Position numbers and translations under genes: made by a program
From: Eubacterium sp. ER2
Lineage (GTDB): Bacteria; Bacillota; Clostridia; Lachnospirales; Lachnospiraceae
NCBI RefSeq assembly: GCF_000765215.1
Contig: NZ_JPJE01000019.1
Span: 61,840 to 125,839, forward strand
Length of the DNA: 64,000 bases
Reading direction: 5' to 3'
In this document: positions 28,556 through 37,139 of the stretch, in pieces
How positions within the stretch are numbered: position 1 is the first letter of the stretch
Layout of the letters: each line of letters begins with the position of its first letter
Notes under the pieces: generated by a model
The model's input: the letters and a program-made list of their open reading frames with translations, nothing else
The model's database searches: none
What the model was told of the DNA's origin: nothing

Positions 28556-29884
28556 ATGGAGTATACACAGAAACTGGTGTACCAGTCCAATTACTGGTAC
28601 AATGACGGACTTAAGAGGGCCAGGATCAGGGATATGTCCGGGGCGGTCACATCCCTGAAGAAGAGCCTTCAGTACAACAGGGAAAACATTGCGGCGAGAA
28701 ACCTTCTGGGGCTTGTCTATTATGGACGGGGAGAAGTCGGGGAGGCGCTTGTGGAGTGGATCCTCAGCAAGAATTTCCAGTCCCATGAGAACATCGCCAA
28801 TTACTATATAAAGAAGCTGCAGGAAAATCCGACAGAGCTTGAGAAAGTAAACCAGGCTATCCGAAAATTCAACCAGAGCCTCTCCTACTGCTACCAGGAC
28901 GGTGAGGATCTGGCCATCATACAGCTGAAGAAGGTGGTGGCAGACCACCCCTCCTTTCTGAAGGCCTATCAGCTCTTATCCCTGCTCTATCTCCACACCC
29001 AGCAGTACGGGAAAGCCAGGCACACGCTGAAGGAGGCCCACAGGCTGGACACCACCAACGATATCACCCTGCGCTACATGCACGAGCTGAACGAGCTGCG
29101 CAGGAACCGGGCCGTGCGCCAGGCGGAGAAGGAGGGGAAAAAGGAAAAGCCCCAGACTGTCACATACAACATCGGCAACGAGACCATCATCCAGCCTGCC
29201 TCAACGGGAGCCAAGGAAAATGCGGGTATCATGACGATCGTGAACATTGTCATCGGACTGGTGGTGGGAGTGGCTGTCATGTGGTTTCTCATCATGCCCG
29301 CCGTGAACAGCTCCACGGCGAAGAGGACCAACCACCAGGTGAAGGAGTTCAGCGACCAGATCGCAGAGCAGGACGCCCAGATCAGCGCGCTGCAGACAGA
29401 GCTGGAGCAGTACCGGGCCAACAGCGAAGCCACCCAGACGGCCCAGCAGACGGCGGCCTCCACCCAGGAGAGCTATGAGATCGTCCTGAATATGTACGAT
29501 CACTACCGGTCGGAGGACATGAGCGACGCCGCCATGGTCACAGAGCTTCTGAAGGTCAACCCGGACTCGCTGGGCACGGTCGGAAGGGAGCAGTTCGACT
29601 CCATGACAGAGGACATTTACGGCCGGTACTGTGAGACCCTCTACTACACGGCCCAGCAGAACTATGAGGTGGCCAACTACGCGGACGCCATCACAAACCT
29701 GAACACAGTCATGCAGATGAACGCAGGCTATGACGACGGTCAGGCCATGTGGCTTTTGGCCCAGGCATACTCTGCCTCCGGGGACACAGAGAATGCGAAC
29801 ACATGGACAGAGCGGGTACAGACCGAGTATCCCAATATTGATACATCCGGAGACGACAGCTCCGGGGATGAGTCCTCCCAGTAG
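28556..29884 (+). CDS. TPR-repeat single-pass membrane protein
   Basis: A 442-aa protein with N-terminal tetratricopeptide-like helices (residues about 6-180), a transmembrane segment near 225-245 (IMTIVNIVIGLVVGVAVMWF) and an outer part with a coiled coil (about residues 255-300) and more TPR-like repeats (ANYADAITNLNTVMQ). Probably a scaffold at the membrane. It belongs to the valS/ltaS/folC stretch and ends in a terminator. Confidence 0.8.
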   Translation: MEYTQKLVYQSNYWYNDGLKRARIRDMSGAVTSLKKSLQYNRENIAARNLLGLVYYGRGEVGEALVEWILSKNFQSHENIANYYIKKLQENPTELEKVNQAIRKFNQSLSYCYQDGEDLAIIQLKKVVADHPSFLKAYQLLSLLYLHTQQYGKARHTLKEAHRLDTTNDITLRYMHELNELRRNRAVRQAEKEGKKEKPQTVTYNIGNETIIQPASTGAKENAGIMTIVNIVIGLVVGVAVMWFLIMPAVNSSTAKRTNHQVKEFSDQIAEQDAQISALQTELEQYRANSEATQTAQQTAASTQESYEIVLNMYDHYRSEDMSDAAMVTELLKVNPDSLGTVGREQFDSMTEDIYGRYCETLYYTAQQNYEVANYADAITNLNTVMQMNAGYDDGQAMWLLAQAYSASGDTENANTWTERVQTEYPNIDTSGDDSSGDESSQ

Positions 29885-29927
29885 AGGGCTTATGACAGAG
29901 AAAAAGCGGAATAAAAAGACACGAAAG

Positions 29928-29962
29928 AGAAGGATATACGAAAAGGTATATCCTTCTTTTTT
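29928..29962 (+). terminator. rho-independent terminator before spoIIAA
   Basis: AGAAGGATATAC pairs perfectly with GTATATCCTTCT over a 6-nt loop and is followed by a T run. Confidence 0.93.
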
Positions 29963-29991
29963 GTAAAAAGAAAAGGATGGAGGAATGACAA

Positions 29992-30303
29992 TTGAAGTAT
30001 CAGGTACAGGAGAACTGTCTCACTATTTTTCTGCCGGAGGATGTGGATCACCACAACGCGGAGGAGATCAAGAGGGAGGCGGACAGGCTCATTGACAGGG
30101 AGCACATCCGCTATATCATTTTTGACTTTGCGGACACCGGCTTTATGGACAGCTCCGGCATAGGAGTCATCATGGGGCGCTATAAGAAGGTGTACATGAT
30201 GGGCGGCGAGGTGTGGGCTGTCCACACCAATGAGAGGATGAAAAAGATCCTCACCATGTCCGGCGTTATGAAAATCATGCAGATCTATGAGGAGGATAAA
30301 TAA
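29992..30303 (+). CDS. spoIIAA: anti-sigma F factor antagonist SpoIIAA
   Basis: The 103-aa STAS protein binds SpoIIAB and frees sigma F in the forespore. The phosphorylation site is in GFMDSSGIGVIMGRY (Ser near residue 56). The start is a TTG at 29992, supported by GGAGG at 29979-29983 with 8-nt spacing; an ATG at 29985 is in another frame. First gene of spoIIAA-AB-sigF. Confidence 0.95.
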   Translation: MKYQVQENCLTIFLPEDVDHHNAEEIKREADRLIDREHIRYIIFDFADTGFMDSSGIGVIMGRYKKVYMMGGEVWAVHTNERMKKILTMSGVMKIMQIYEEDK

Positions 30304-30304
30304 G

Positions 30305-30772
30305 ATGGAGCGTATAGGGGATATTACAAATGAGATGGAGCTTTCTTTTGACAGTCACTCGTCCAACGAGGCCTTTGCCAGAGTGACGGTGGCGGCCTTT
30401 ATGACCCAGTTAAACCCTACGGTGGAGGAGGTGTCGGACGTGAAGACAGCGGTGTCGGAGGCGGTCACCAACGCCATCATACACGGCTATGAGAACACCC
30501 TCCACAAGGTACATATCCGGGCCTGGATCCAGGGGAAGAGCCTGTTCCTGGAGGTGTCCGACGAGGGTGTGGGAATACCGGATGTGAAAAAAGCCATGGA
30601 GCCCCTCTTTACCACCAAGCCGGAGATGGAGCGGTCCGGCATGGGCTTTTCCTTTATGGAGGCATTCATGGACGAGCTGGAAGTGGAGTCGGAGCCGGGC
30701 AGAGGGACCACGGTGAAAATGAGAAAGGAGATCGGAAGAGGAAGGGAGATATGGACCACACAATCGCTTTGA
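30305..30772 (+). CDS. spoIIAB: anti-sigma F factor, serine kinase SpoIIAB
   Basis: The 155-aa GHKL kinase holds sigma F and phosphorylates SpoIIAA. N-box AVSEAVTNAIIHGYEN, G1 DEGVGIPD and G2 TTKPEMERSGMGFSFM are present. It begins one base after the spoIIAA stop, and its 3' end overlaps sigF by 22 nt. The last eight or so residues (REIWTTQSL) are a short extension. Confidence 0.95.
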   Translation: MERIGDITNEMELSFDSHSSNEAFARVTVAAFMTQLNPTVEEVSDVKTAVSEAVTNAIIHGYENTLHKVHIRAWIQGKSLFLEVSDEGVGIPDVKKAMEPLFTTKPEMERSGMGFSFMEAFMDELEVESEPGRGTTVKMRKEIGRGREIWTTQSL

Positions 30773-31464
30773 TACAGAAGTCTCACGAAGGGGATGAAGA
30801 GGCGAAGGCACAGATTGTGGAGGAAAACACAGGACTTATATGGTGCATTGTAAAGCGTTTCCGTGGACGGGGAGCGGAGGTGGAGGATCTGTTCCAGATC
30901 GGAAGTATCGGCCTTCTGAAGGCCATCGACAAGTTCGACCTGTCCTACGATGTGAAATTTTCCACCTACGCGGTGCCCATGATCTCCGGGGAGATCAAGC
31001 GGTTTCTGAGGGATGACGGCATGATCAAGGTGAGCCGCTCCCTGAAGGAGACCGCCGGCAGGGCCAATGCGTGCAGGGAGAAGCTGCGGGAGAGGACCGG
31101 GAGGGAGCCGACAGTGGAGGAGGTGGCCCGGGAGGCCGGGGTGGAGACCGAAGAGCTGGTGCTGGCCATGGAGGCCGGGGCGGAGGTGGAGTCTCTCCAC
31201 AAGACCATCTACCAGAAGGATGGGAGGGAGATCCAGCTTCTGGACAAGCTGGAGGAGAGGGAGGCAAGGGAGGAGAGGCTTCTGGACCACATGCTCCTCT
31301 CTCAGCTTCTTGAACAGCTTGAGCCTCAGGAGAGAAGGCTTATCTACCTGCGCTATTTTGCGGACAAGACCCAGACGGAGGTGGGGAAGCTGATGGGGAT
31401 CTCCCAGGTCCAGGTCTCACGGATGGAGAAAAAAATACTGGAGAGGATGAGAGAAAAAATTTAA
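30751..31464 (+). CDS. sigF: RNA polymerase sigma factor SigF
   Basis: A 237-aa sporulation sigma factor for the forespore. Region 2 (VEDLFQIGSIGLLKAIDKFD, FSTYAVPMI), region 3 (REPTVEEVAREAG) and region 4 (QTEVGKLMGISQVQVSRMEK) are complete. It overlaps spoIIAB and is under SpoIIAA/AB control. Confidence 0.96.
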   Translation: MDHTIALIQKSHEGDEEAKAQIVEENTGLIWCIVKRFRGRGAEVEDLFQIGSIGLLKAIDKFDLSYDVKFSTYAVPMISGEIKRFLRDDGMIKVSRSLKETAGRANACREKLRERTGREPTVEEVAREAGVETEELVLAMEAGAEVESLHKTIYQKDGREIQLLDKLEEREAREERLLDHMLLSQLLEQLEPQERRLIYLRYFADKTQTEVGKLMGISQVQVSRMEKKILERMREKI

Positions 31465-31543
31465 AAAAGGCATACCCTGACGTATATTTTCCTTTGGGCT
31501 TATCCATACTATTTCCAGAAACGGCAGTGAAGGAGGAGTGGAT

Positions 31544-31744
31544 ATGGAGAAAGCCAGGAAAAAGATAAGGGTATGCCTTCTCTGTGTAGTGGCTCTGGCC
31601 GTTATCCTGGGTGTGGTCTGGTATTTCCAGGAGATGAAGAAAAATACAAGTGTGACAGAAGGAACCCTGGTGGAGCGGCAGGAGGCCATGCCGGGGGCAG
31701 GTGGAGAGCAGCTATGGCGGACAGGACAGATACAGTCTATTTAA
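31544..31744 (+). CDS. small membrane protein upstream of spoVAA
   Basis: A 66-aa protein with one transmembrane helix near residues 9-26 (VCLLCVVALAVILGVVWYF). It starts behind GGAGGAGTGGAT and overlaps spoVAA by 31 nt. The role is not known; it may be part of spore germinant-receptor or SpoVA assembly. Confidence 0.6.
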   Translation: MEKARKKIRVCLLCVVALAVILGVVWYFQEMKKNTSVTEGTLVERQEAMPGAGGEQLWRTGQIQSI

Positions 31745-32400
31745 AGGCAGACGGCAATGTGGAAGTGGATAAGACGGCTGTGACTGTGGGGGATGTATTT
31801 CAGATAGAGTGCGCCGGCGCCCTCCAGAAGGCGAAGATAAAGACCATACGCCTGTTCCGGTTCCGGGATGGGGAGAGACCGGCCGGGAACAAGAAGATTA
31901 TGAGAAAAGCCATCTCTGCCCTGAAGGCGATTGAGGCCATACATGGGGAATTCCCAAAGGCCGATGTGGTATGCCTTGGAAGTCCGGATGTGATCGTCAC
32001 CTACAGGGAACCCGGGTCGGGAGGAAAGCTGCTGCACGCGGTAAAGACAGCCGGAGTGGCTGCGCTGACATTTGCGGGGGCGGCCTTCTCCATCATGGCC
32101 TTCAACAATGATGTGGATGTGACAAGGCTTTTCGGCCAGGTCTACGAGTTGATGACAGGGACGAAGGAGCAGGGCTTTACCATTTTGGAGCTGAGCTACA
32201 GCCTCGGGCTTGTGGCAGGCATACTGGTTTTCTTCAATCACTTTGGAAAAAAGCGCTTCTCCGAGGATCCCACGCCCATCGAGGTGCAGATGCGCACCTA
32301 CGAGGGAGAGATACAGAACGCGCTCATCGAGACTTACTCCAGAAAGGGGAAGGAGCTGGATGTGGATACAGCAGATCGTCCTGGGAATTCTGGGACTTAG
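31714..32400 (+). CDS. spoVAA: stage V sporulation protein AA
   Basis: A 228-aa protein: an N-terminal soluble domain with TVYLKADGNVEV and a C-terminal membrane region with helices near residues 113-131 and 160-178. It belongs to the SpoVA channel that moves dipicolinic acid into the spore. The ATG at 31714 has GGAGAG upstream; it overlaps the small membrane gene and spoVAB by 41 nt. Confidence 0.88.
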   Translation: MADRTDTVYLKADGNVEVDKTAVTVGDVFQIECAGALQKAKIKTIRLFRFRDGERPAGNKKIMRKAISALKAIEAIHGEFPKADVVCLGSPDVIVTYREPGSGGKLLHAVKTAGVAALTFAGAAFSIMAFNNDVDVTRLFGQVYELMTGTKEQGFTILELSYSLGLVAGILVFFNHFGKKRFSEDPTPIEVQMRTYEGEIQNALIETYSRKGKELDVDTADRPGNSGT

Positions 32401-32782
32401 CGCCGGGATCACCGTGGCGGGGGGACTGTTTTCCTTTATCATAGAGCTTGGCATCCTGGCCGACTTTGCGGACAGGACCCACACGGGGGACAACATTCTC
32501 CTCTACGAGGACGCGGCGGCCCTGGGAGGGGCGCTGGGCAATCTGTTTTTCGTCTACCAGATCCCGCTGCCCGGGGGAGCCCCCCTGCTGGCGGTCTTCG
32601 GACTGCTGGCGGGGATTTTTACCGGGTGCTGGGCCATGGCCCTGGCGGAGGTGCTGAATGTATTCCCGGTTTTCATCCGCAGGATCAATCTGACAAAGTG
32701 CGTGTCATTGGCAATCCTGGGCATGGCCCTGGGAAAGGGAGTGGGAGCGTTGCTCTTCTTCTGGAACCAGTGGGGAGGATAG
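32360..32782 (+). CDS. spoVAB: stage V sporulation protein AB
   Basis: A 140-aa membrane protein with about four helices and the conserved IQQIVLGILGLSAG start. The ATG at 32360 follows AAGGAG in spoVAA. Component of the SpoVA dipicolinate channel. Confidence 0.9.
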   Translation: MWIQQIVLGILGLSAGITVAGGLFSFIIELGILADFADRTHTGDNILLYEDAAALGGALGNLFFVYQIPLPGGAPLLAVFGLLAGIFTGCWAMALAEVLNVFPVFIRRINLTKCVSLAILGMALGKGVGALLFFWNQWGG

Positions 32783-32873
32783 GCCTTTTTGTGCCGGGGA
32801 GTGGCAAAGGACAGCGGCGGGAGGCAGCGGCAGGGAGGCAGCAGCAGGAAAAGACAGGCAGGAGGAGATGGAT

Positions 32874-33341
32874 ATGGCAAACAGGACAGAAACGGAAGCG
32901 CAGGCGTACAGGGACTATGTGAAAAAGAAGACTCCCGTGCACTGCCTGCCTCTGAATATGGCAAAGGCTTTCTTCACAGGGGGTGTGATCTGCACCCTGG
33001 GGGAATTCATTTTAAATTACGGTGAAAGGCTGGGGCTGGACAAGGATGTGAGCGGAGGCTGGTGCTGCGTCCTCTTGATCTTTTTGAGCGTGCTCCTGAC
33101 AGGCCTTAACCTGTACGGAAGGATCGCCAAGTGGGGCGGCGCGGGAGCCCTTGTTCCCATCACAGGATTTGCCAACTCCGTGGCGGCTCCCGCCATTGAG
33201 TACAAGAAGGAGGGGCAGGTCATGGGGATTGGCTGCAAGATCTTTACCATCGCCGGTCCTGTGATCCTTTACGGGATCTTTACCAGCTCTCTTCTGGGGC
33301 TGGCCTGGTGGATTGCGGAAGAAATGGGGGTGATCCAATGA
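32874..33341 (+). CDS. spoVAC: stage V sporulation protein AC
   Basis: A 155-aa membrane protein with several helices (residues about 28-48, 63-80, 97-115, 124-144). Known SpoVAC acts as a mechanosensitive channel for dipicolinic acid release. The ATG at 32874 is preferred over 32868 by spacing to GGAGG. A 91-nt gap precedes it. Confidence 0.9.
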   Translation: MANRTETEAQAYRDYVKKKTPVHCLPLNMAKAFFTGGVICTLGEFILNYGERLGLDKDVSGGWCCVLLIFLSVLLTGLNLYGRIAKWGGAGALVPITGFANSVAAPAIEYKKEGQVMGIGCKIFTIAGPVILYGIFTSSLLGLAWWIAEEMGVIQ

Positions 33342-34372
33342 TCCAGCGGACAAAGGGAGCTCAGAGTCTCGCCTTTGCCGAGGCGCCCTGCATCATAAGC
33401 AGCGCTTCGGTGGTGGGGAAGAAGGAGAGCGAGGGGCCCCTGGGGGAGCTCTTTGACATGGCCGGGGAGGATGACCTCTTTGGGGAAAGGACATGGGAGG
33501 AGGCGGAGAGCCGCATCCAGAAGGAGGCCTGTGTGCTGGCTTTGGGGAAGGCCCATCTGACCCCGGACAGGGTGCGCTGCCTGTACGGCGGGGATCTTCT
33601 CCGCCAGGGGATCGCCACCTCCATGGGGGCGGAGGAGCTCCAGATCCCTCTGTTCGGCCTCTTTGGCGCCTGCTCTACCTCCGGGGAGGCGCTGGCGCTG
33701 GCGGCCATGAGTGCAGCGGCAGGGTACGGGGAGTACATGCTGGCAGTCACCTCCAGCCACTTCGGGACGGCGGAAAAGGAGTTCCGCTTTCCTTTGAGCT
33801 ACGCCAGCCAGCGGCCTCTGTCGGCCCAGTGGACAGTGACAGGAAGCGCCGCCTTCCTGGTGGGAGGCAGGCCCGGCCCGGTTCGGATCGCCGGCGTGAC
33901 GGTGGGGAAGATCGTGGATTTCGGTCTCAAGGACTCCCAGAATATGGGAGCCTGCATGGCCCCCGCGGCGGCGGACACCATTGCCTGCAATCTGGAGGAT
34001 TTCGGGCGGGAGGCGCAGGAGTACGACCGGATCATCACCGGAGACCTGGGGTATGTGGGCCAGAGCATCCTTCTGGATCTGATGCGGGAGAAGGGCATCG
34101 ACATCAGCGGACTCCATCTGGACTGCGGCAAGCTCATCTTTGACCAGCAGTCCCAGGATACCCATGCGGGAGGAAGCGGCTGCGGATGCGCGGCAGTGAC
34201 CCTCTCTGCCTACATCCTGCCCAAAATCATATCCGGGGAGTGGAGGCGGGTCCTCTTTGTACCCACAGGGGCTCTCATGTCCACAGTCAGCTACAACGAG
34301 GGGGCCAGCGTCCCGGGAATCGCCCACGGTATTGTGCTGGAGCAGTGCCCGGACTGGAAGGAGGATGAATAG
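33338..34372 (+). CDS. spoVAD: stage V sporulation protein AD
   Basis: A 344-aa soluble protein with a thiolase-like fold (TSMGAEELQIPLFGLFGACSTSGEAL, ITGDLGYVGQSI, HAGGSGCGCAAV). It binds dipicolinic acid on the SpoVA complex. Overlaps spoVAC by 4 nt (ATGA). Confidence 0.95.
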   Translation: MIQRTKGAQSLAFAEAPCIISSASVVGKKESEGPLGELFDMAGEDDLFGERTWEEAESRIQKEACVLALGKAHLTPDRVRCLYGGDLLRQGIATSMGAEELQIPLFGLFGACSTSGEALALAAMSAAAGYGEYMLAVTSSHFGTAEKEFRFPLSYASQRPLSAQWTVTGSAAFLVGGRPGPVRIAGVTVGKIVDFGLKDSQNMGACMAPAAADTIACNLEDFGREAQEYDRIITGDLGYVGQSILLDLMREKGIDISGLHLDCGKLIFDQQSQDTHAGGSGCGCAAVTLSAYILPKIISGEWRRVLFVPTGALMSTVSYNEGASVPGIAHGIVLEQCPDWKEDE

Positions 34373-34373
34373 G

Positions 34374-34730
34374 ATGGAGTATATCAACGCGTTCTGGGTG
34401 GGCGGCGCCATCTGCGCCCTTGTCCAGATCCTGCTGGACCGGACAAAGCTCATGCCGGGGAGGGTCATGGTCCTTCTCGTGTGCACCGGGGCGGTGCTGG
34501 GCTTTCTGGGCATCTATCAGCCCTTTGTGGAGTTCGCCGGAGGCGGCGCATCAGTCCCGCTGCTTGGATTTGGAAACACTCTCTGGAACGGAGTGAAGGA
34601 GGCGGTGGAAAAGGAGGGCTTTATCGGTATTTTCCTGGGTGGCTTCAAGGCCAGCGCCGCCGGAATTTCGGCTGCCCTCATTTTCGGGTATCTGGCCTCC
34701 CTCGTGTTTGAGCCCAAGATGAAAAAGTAA
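34374..34730 (+). CDS. spoVAE: stage V sporulation protein AE
   Basis: A 118-aa membrane protein with three or four helices and the SpoVAE/SpoVAC-like GGGASVPLLGFGNTLWNGVK. The ATG at 34374 has AAGGAGG 9 nt upstream, better than 34365. It ends the operon; spoVAF is absent next to it. Confidence 0.9.
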   Translation: MEYINAFWVGGAICALVQILLDRTKLMPGRVMVLLVCTGAVLGFLGIYQPFVEFAGGGASVPLLGFGNTLWNGVKEAVEKEGFIGIFLGGFKASAAGISAALIFGYLASLVFEPKMKK

Positions 34731-34891
34731 TGGAAAATGCGGTTCGCTTATCTTCATAAAATCTTAAATAAATTGCAAGCAAAGCCTTAGGATTTATGTG
34801 ATACCCTCACCTTGTCGTGCACTCATTCCTGACCGGGATATGGGAGGCGGACACAGAAGAATAAAACAGAAGGATAAAAGGAGGGTTGAAC

Positions 34892-35611
34892 GTGCAGAGC
34901 GTGATCAGAGTCAGAAATCTGTATAAGCTGTACCACCTGGGAGAGGAGACGGTGAGGGCCCTGGATGGCGTGGATTTTGAGATCCAGAAGGGTGAGTTCT
35001 GCGCCATCGTAGGAACATCCGGATCCGGGAAATCCACACTCCTGAATATGCTGGCGGGGCTTGAGAAGCCTACCAAGGGGGAGGTGGTCATCAGCGGGTG
35101 CCACCTAGAGAGGATGAACGAAGAGCAGCTTGTCAGCTTCCGCAGGCGCCGCGTGGGCTTTATCTTTCAGGCCTACCAGCTCATCGCGTCCATGGACGCG
35201 GAGGAAAATGTGGCGCTCCCCTTAAGCTTCCGGGGGATGAAGAAAAGAGAGAGAACGTTGAGGGCCCGGCGGATGCTGGATAGGGTCATGCTGGGGAAGT
35301 ACAGAAAGCACTTTCCCAATCAGATGTCGGGAGGCCAGCAGCAGAGGGTAGGCGTGGCCCGGGCTCTTGTGTCTGACCCGGAGATCATCTTCGCGGACGA
35401 GCCCACGGGCAATCTGGACTCCCGCACATCCAGGGAGATCATGTCCCTGATGCAGAAGGTGGTAAGGGAGCAGGGATGCACCCTGGTGATGGTGACCCAC
35501 GACCCCCAGCTCGCGTCCTGGGCAGACAGGATCATCAAAGTCATTGACGGGAAGATCGTGAGTATTGAAGTAAAGAAAAAGGAGAGTACAGAAGATGAAG
35601 AAATGGTTTAA
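34892..35611 (+). CDS. ABC transporter ATP-binding protein, MacB/LolD type
   Basis: A 239-aa ATPase with Walker A GTSGSGKST (about residues 38-46), signature [10 protein letters not shown], Walker B IIFADEPTG and the His of MVTHDP. MacB/LolD members drive mechanotransmission or lipoprotein export. A GTG at 34892 has AAAAGGAGGG with 7-nt spacing, better than the TTG at 34886. Adjacent genes make the rest of the system. Confidence 0.92.
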   Translation: MQSVIRVRNLYKLYHLGEETVRALDGVDFEIQKGEFCAIVGTSGSGKSTLLNMLAGLEKPTKGEVVISGCHLERMNEEQLVSFRRRRVGFIFQAYQLIASMDAEENVALPLSFRGMKKRERTLRARRMLDRVMLGKYRKHFPNQMSGGQQQRVGVARALVSDPEIIFADEPTGNLDSRTSREIMSLMQKVVREQGCTLVMVTHDPQLASWADRIIKVIDGKIVSIEVKKKESTEDEEMV

Positions 35612-37139
35612 GAGGATCACAGCAGGAGCTGTGGCGGCAGTTGTGTTTGGAATGGCGCTGATGCCCCAGGGAGAGGCCAGGGCGGCATCCGCCAGGATAC
35701 AGGTATCTGTTCCGGAGAACAAAGTCACTACATACAGGCAGGGAGAGACGAAGAGCTTTGTCCTGGAGCTGAAGAACAGCGGAACGGAGGAGCTGAAGAA
35801 TGTAAAGGCAGTCCCGAGGCTGGAGGGAGAGGAAGGACAGTGGCCCTTTGCGACAGAATACCAGAGCTATGAGGCGGAGAAGGAAAGCATGGCGCCCGGG
35901 GAGACGTGGCAGGCGTCCTTCGGGTTTACGGCCAGACCGGACGCCGCCCCGGGACGGTACAGGGTGGTTTTTGACGTGTCCGCTGTGGGAGACGGACAGG
36001 AGGACATCGGCGGCAGCAGCTCCTTCTATGTAAATGTGGCCGCACAGGAGAGCGGAAAGACGCCGGACAGTTCTCAGCCTCAGGGAAGCGCCGGGGAGAG
36101 CTGGCAGGGATCCGGAGGGGATCAGGACGGATCCGGGGGATGGACGCCGGCGGCCGCAGTGGCGCAGGCTGATGACGGTTCCATGCCGGCCCTGGCGGGA
36201 GGCTTTGAGAACGGTCCTGTGACAGGCGGCGGACAGTCTGCGTCAGGCACAGTGCCCAGGGTGATCGTCACCGGATTTGACACAGACCCGGGAGAGGTGA
36301 AGGCGGGAACGGATTTCAAGCTGACGATCCACCTGAAGAACACGTCTAAATCCTCCAGGGTGAGCAACATTCTCTTTGAGCTTGCAGCCCCCACGGAGGG
36401 GAGGGACGAGCAGACAACAGCCCCCGCCTTTCTGCCGGCATCAGGCGCCAGCTCTCTCTATCTGGACCAGATTGGGGCAGGAGGCACCGCGGATATTTCC
36501 ATACAGCTGAACGCCAAGGCGGACCTGGTGCAGAAGCCCTACAGCATCAATCTTGCCATGAAATATGAGGATCAGAACGCGTCTCAGATCGAGGCCCAGT
36601 CCAGCATCTCCATCCCGGTCAGGCAGGAGGCAAGGTTCGAGTTCAGTGATTTTGAGGTGACGCCGGCTGTCATCAGTCCCGGCGAAGAGTCCAACGTGTC
36701 CTGCAGCCTCTACAATCTGGGGAGAGTAAAGCTCTACAATGTAAAGGCTGTGTTTGAGGGAAAGGGCATCAAGAAGGAAGAGCTCTTTGTGGGCAGTGTG
36801 GAGCCGGGGGCGAGCGCTGCTATAGACGCCATGCTGGAGGGCGAGAAGGAGACCAAGGGACCGGAGAAGGTGAAGATGACCCTGACCTATGAGGATGAGA
36901 CGGGAAAGGTCTCTAAGGCGGAGAAGGAGCTGCAGCTGGAGGTGGCGACGGCTGTGGAGACTGTAGATTGGAGCCAGACAGATATGGAAGCGGCCCGCCC
37001 GTTTCCCGTTCTGCCCGCGGCGGCAGCGGTGCTGGCGGTCGCGGCTGGGACAGCGGCAGCGCTGATGTGGAGAAGAAAGAAAAGGGCAGCGGAAGAGGAG
37101 GTGCAGTATGAGCTGGATGGACCTTCTGAGGATGAGTAG
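35595..37139 (+). CDS. exported Ig-like (CARDB/COG1361) protein with C-terminal anchor
   Basis: A 514-aa protein with a signal peptide (residues about 1-31, ending GEARA), two or three beta-rich repeats of the COG1361/CARDB type (ILFELAAPT, AVFEGKGIKK), a Gly/Ser/Asp-rich linker near residues 160-210 and a single transmembrane helix at about 470-490 followed by a basic tail. It sits between an ABC ATPase and a MacB-type permease and overlaps both (by 17 and 32 nt), which suggests it is the periplasmic-like partner of the exporter. Confidence 0.85.
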   Translation: MKKWFKRITAGAVAAVVFGMALMPQGEARAASARIQVSVPENKVTTYRQGETKSFVLELKNSGTEELKNVKAVPRLEGEEGQWPFATEYQSYEAEKESMAPGETWQASFGFTARPDAAPGRYRVVFDVSAVGDGQEDIGGSSSFYVNVAAQESGKTPDSSQPQGSAGESWQGSGGDQDGSGGWTPAAAVAQADDGSMPALAGGFENGPVTGGGQSASGTVPRVIVTGFDTDPGEVKAGTDFKLTIHLKNTSKSSRVSNILFELAAPTEGRDEQTTAPAFLPASGASSLYLDQIGAGGTADISIQLNAKADLVQKPYSINLAMKYEDQNASQIEAQSSISIPVRQEARFEFSDFEVTPAVISPGEESNVSCSLYNLGRVKLYNVKAVFEGKGIKKEELFVGSVEPGASAAIDAMLEGEKETKGPEKVKMTLTYEDETGKVSKAEKELQLEVATAVETVDWSQTDMEAARPFPVLPAAAAVLAVAAGTAAALMWRRKKRAAEEEVQYELDGPSEDE

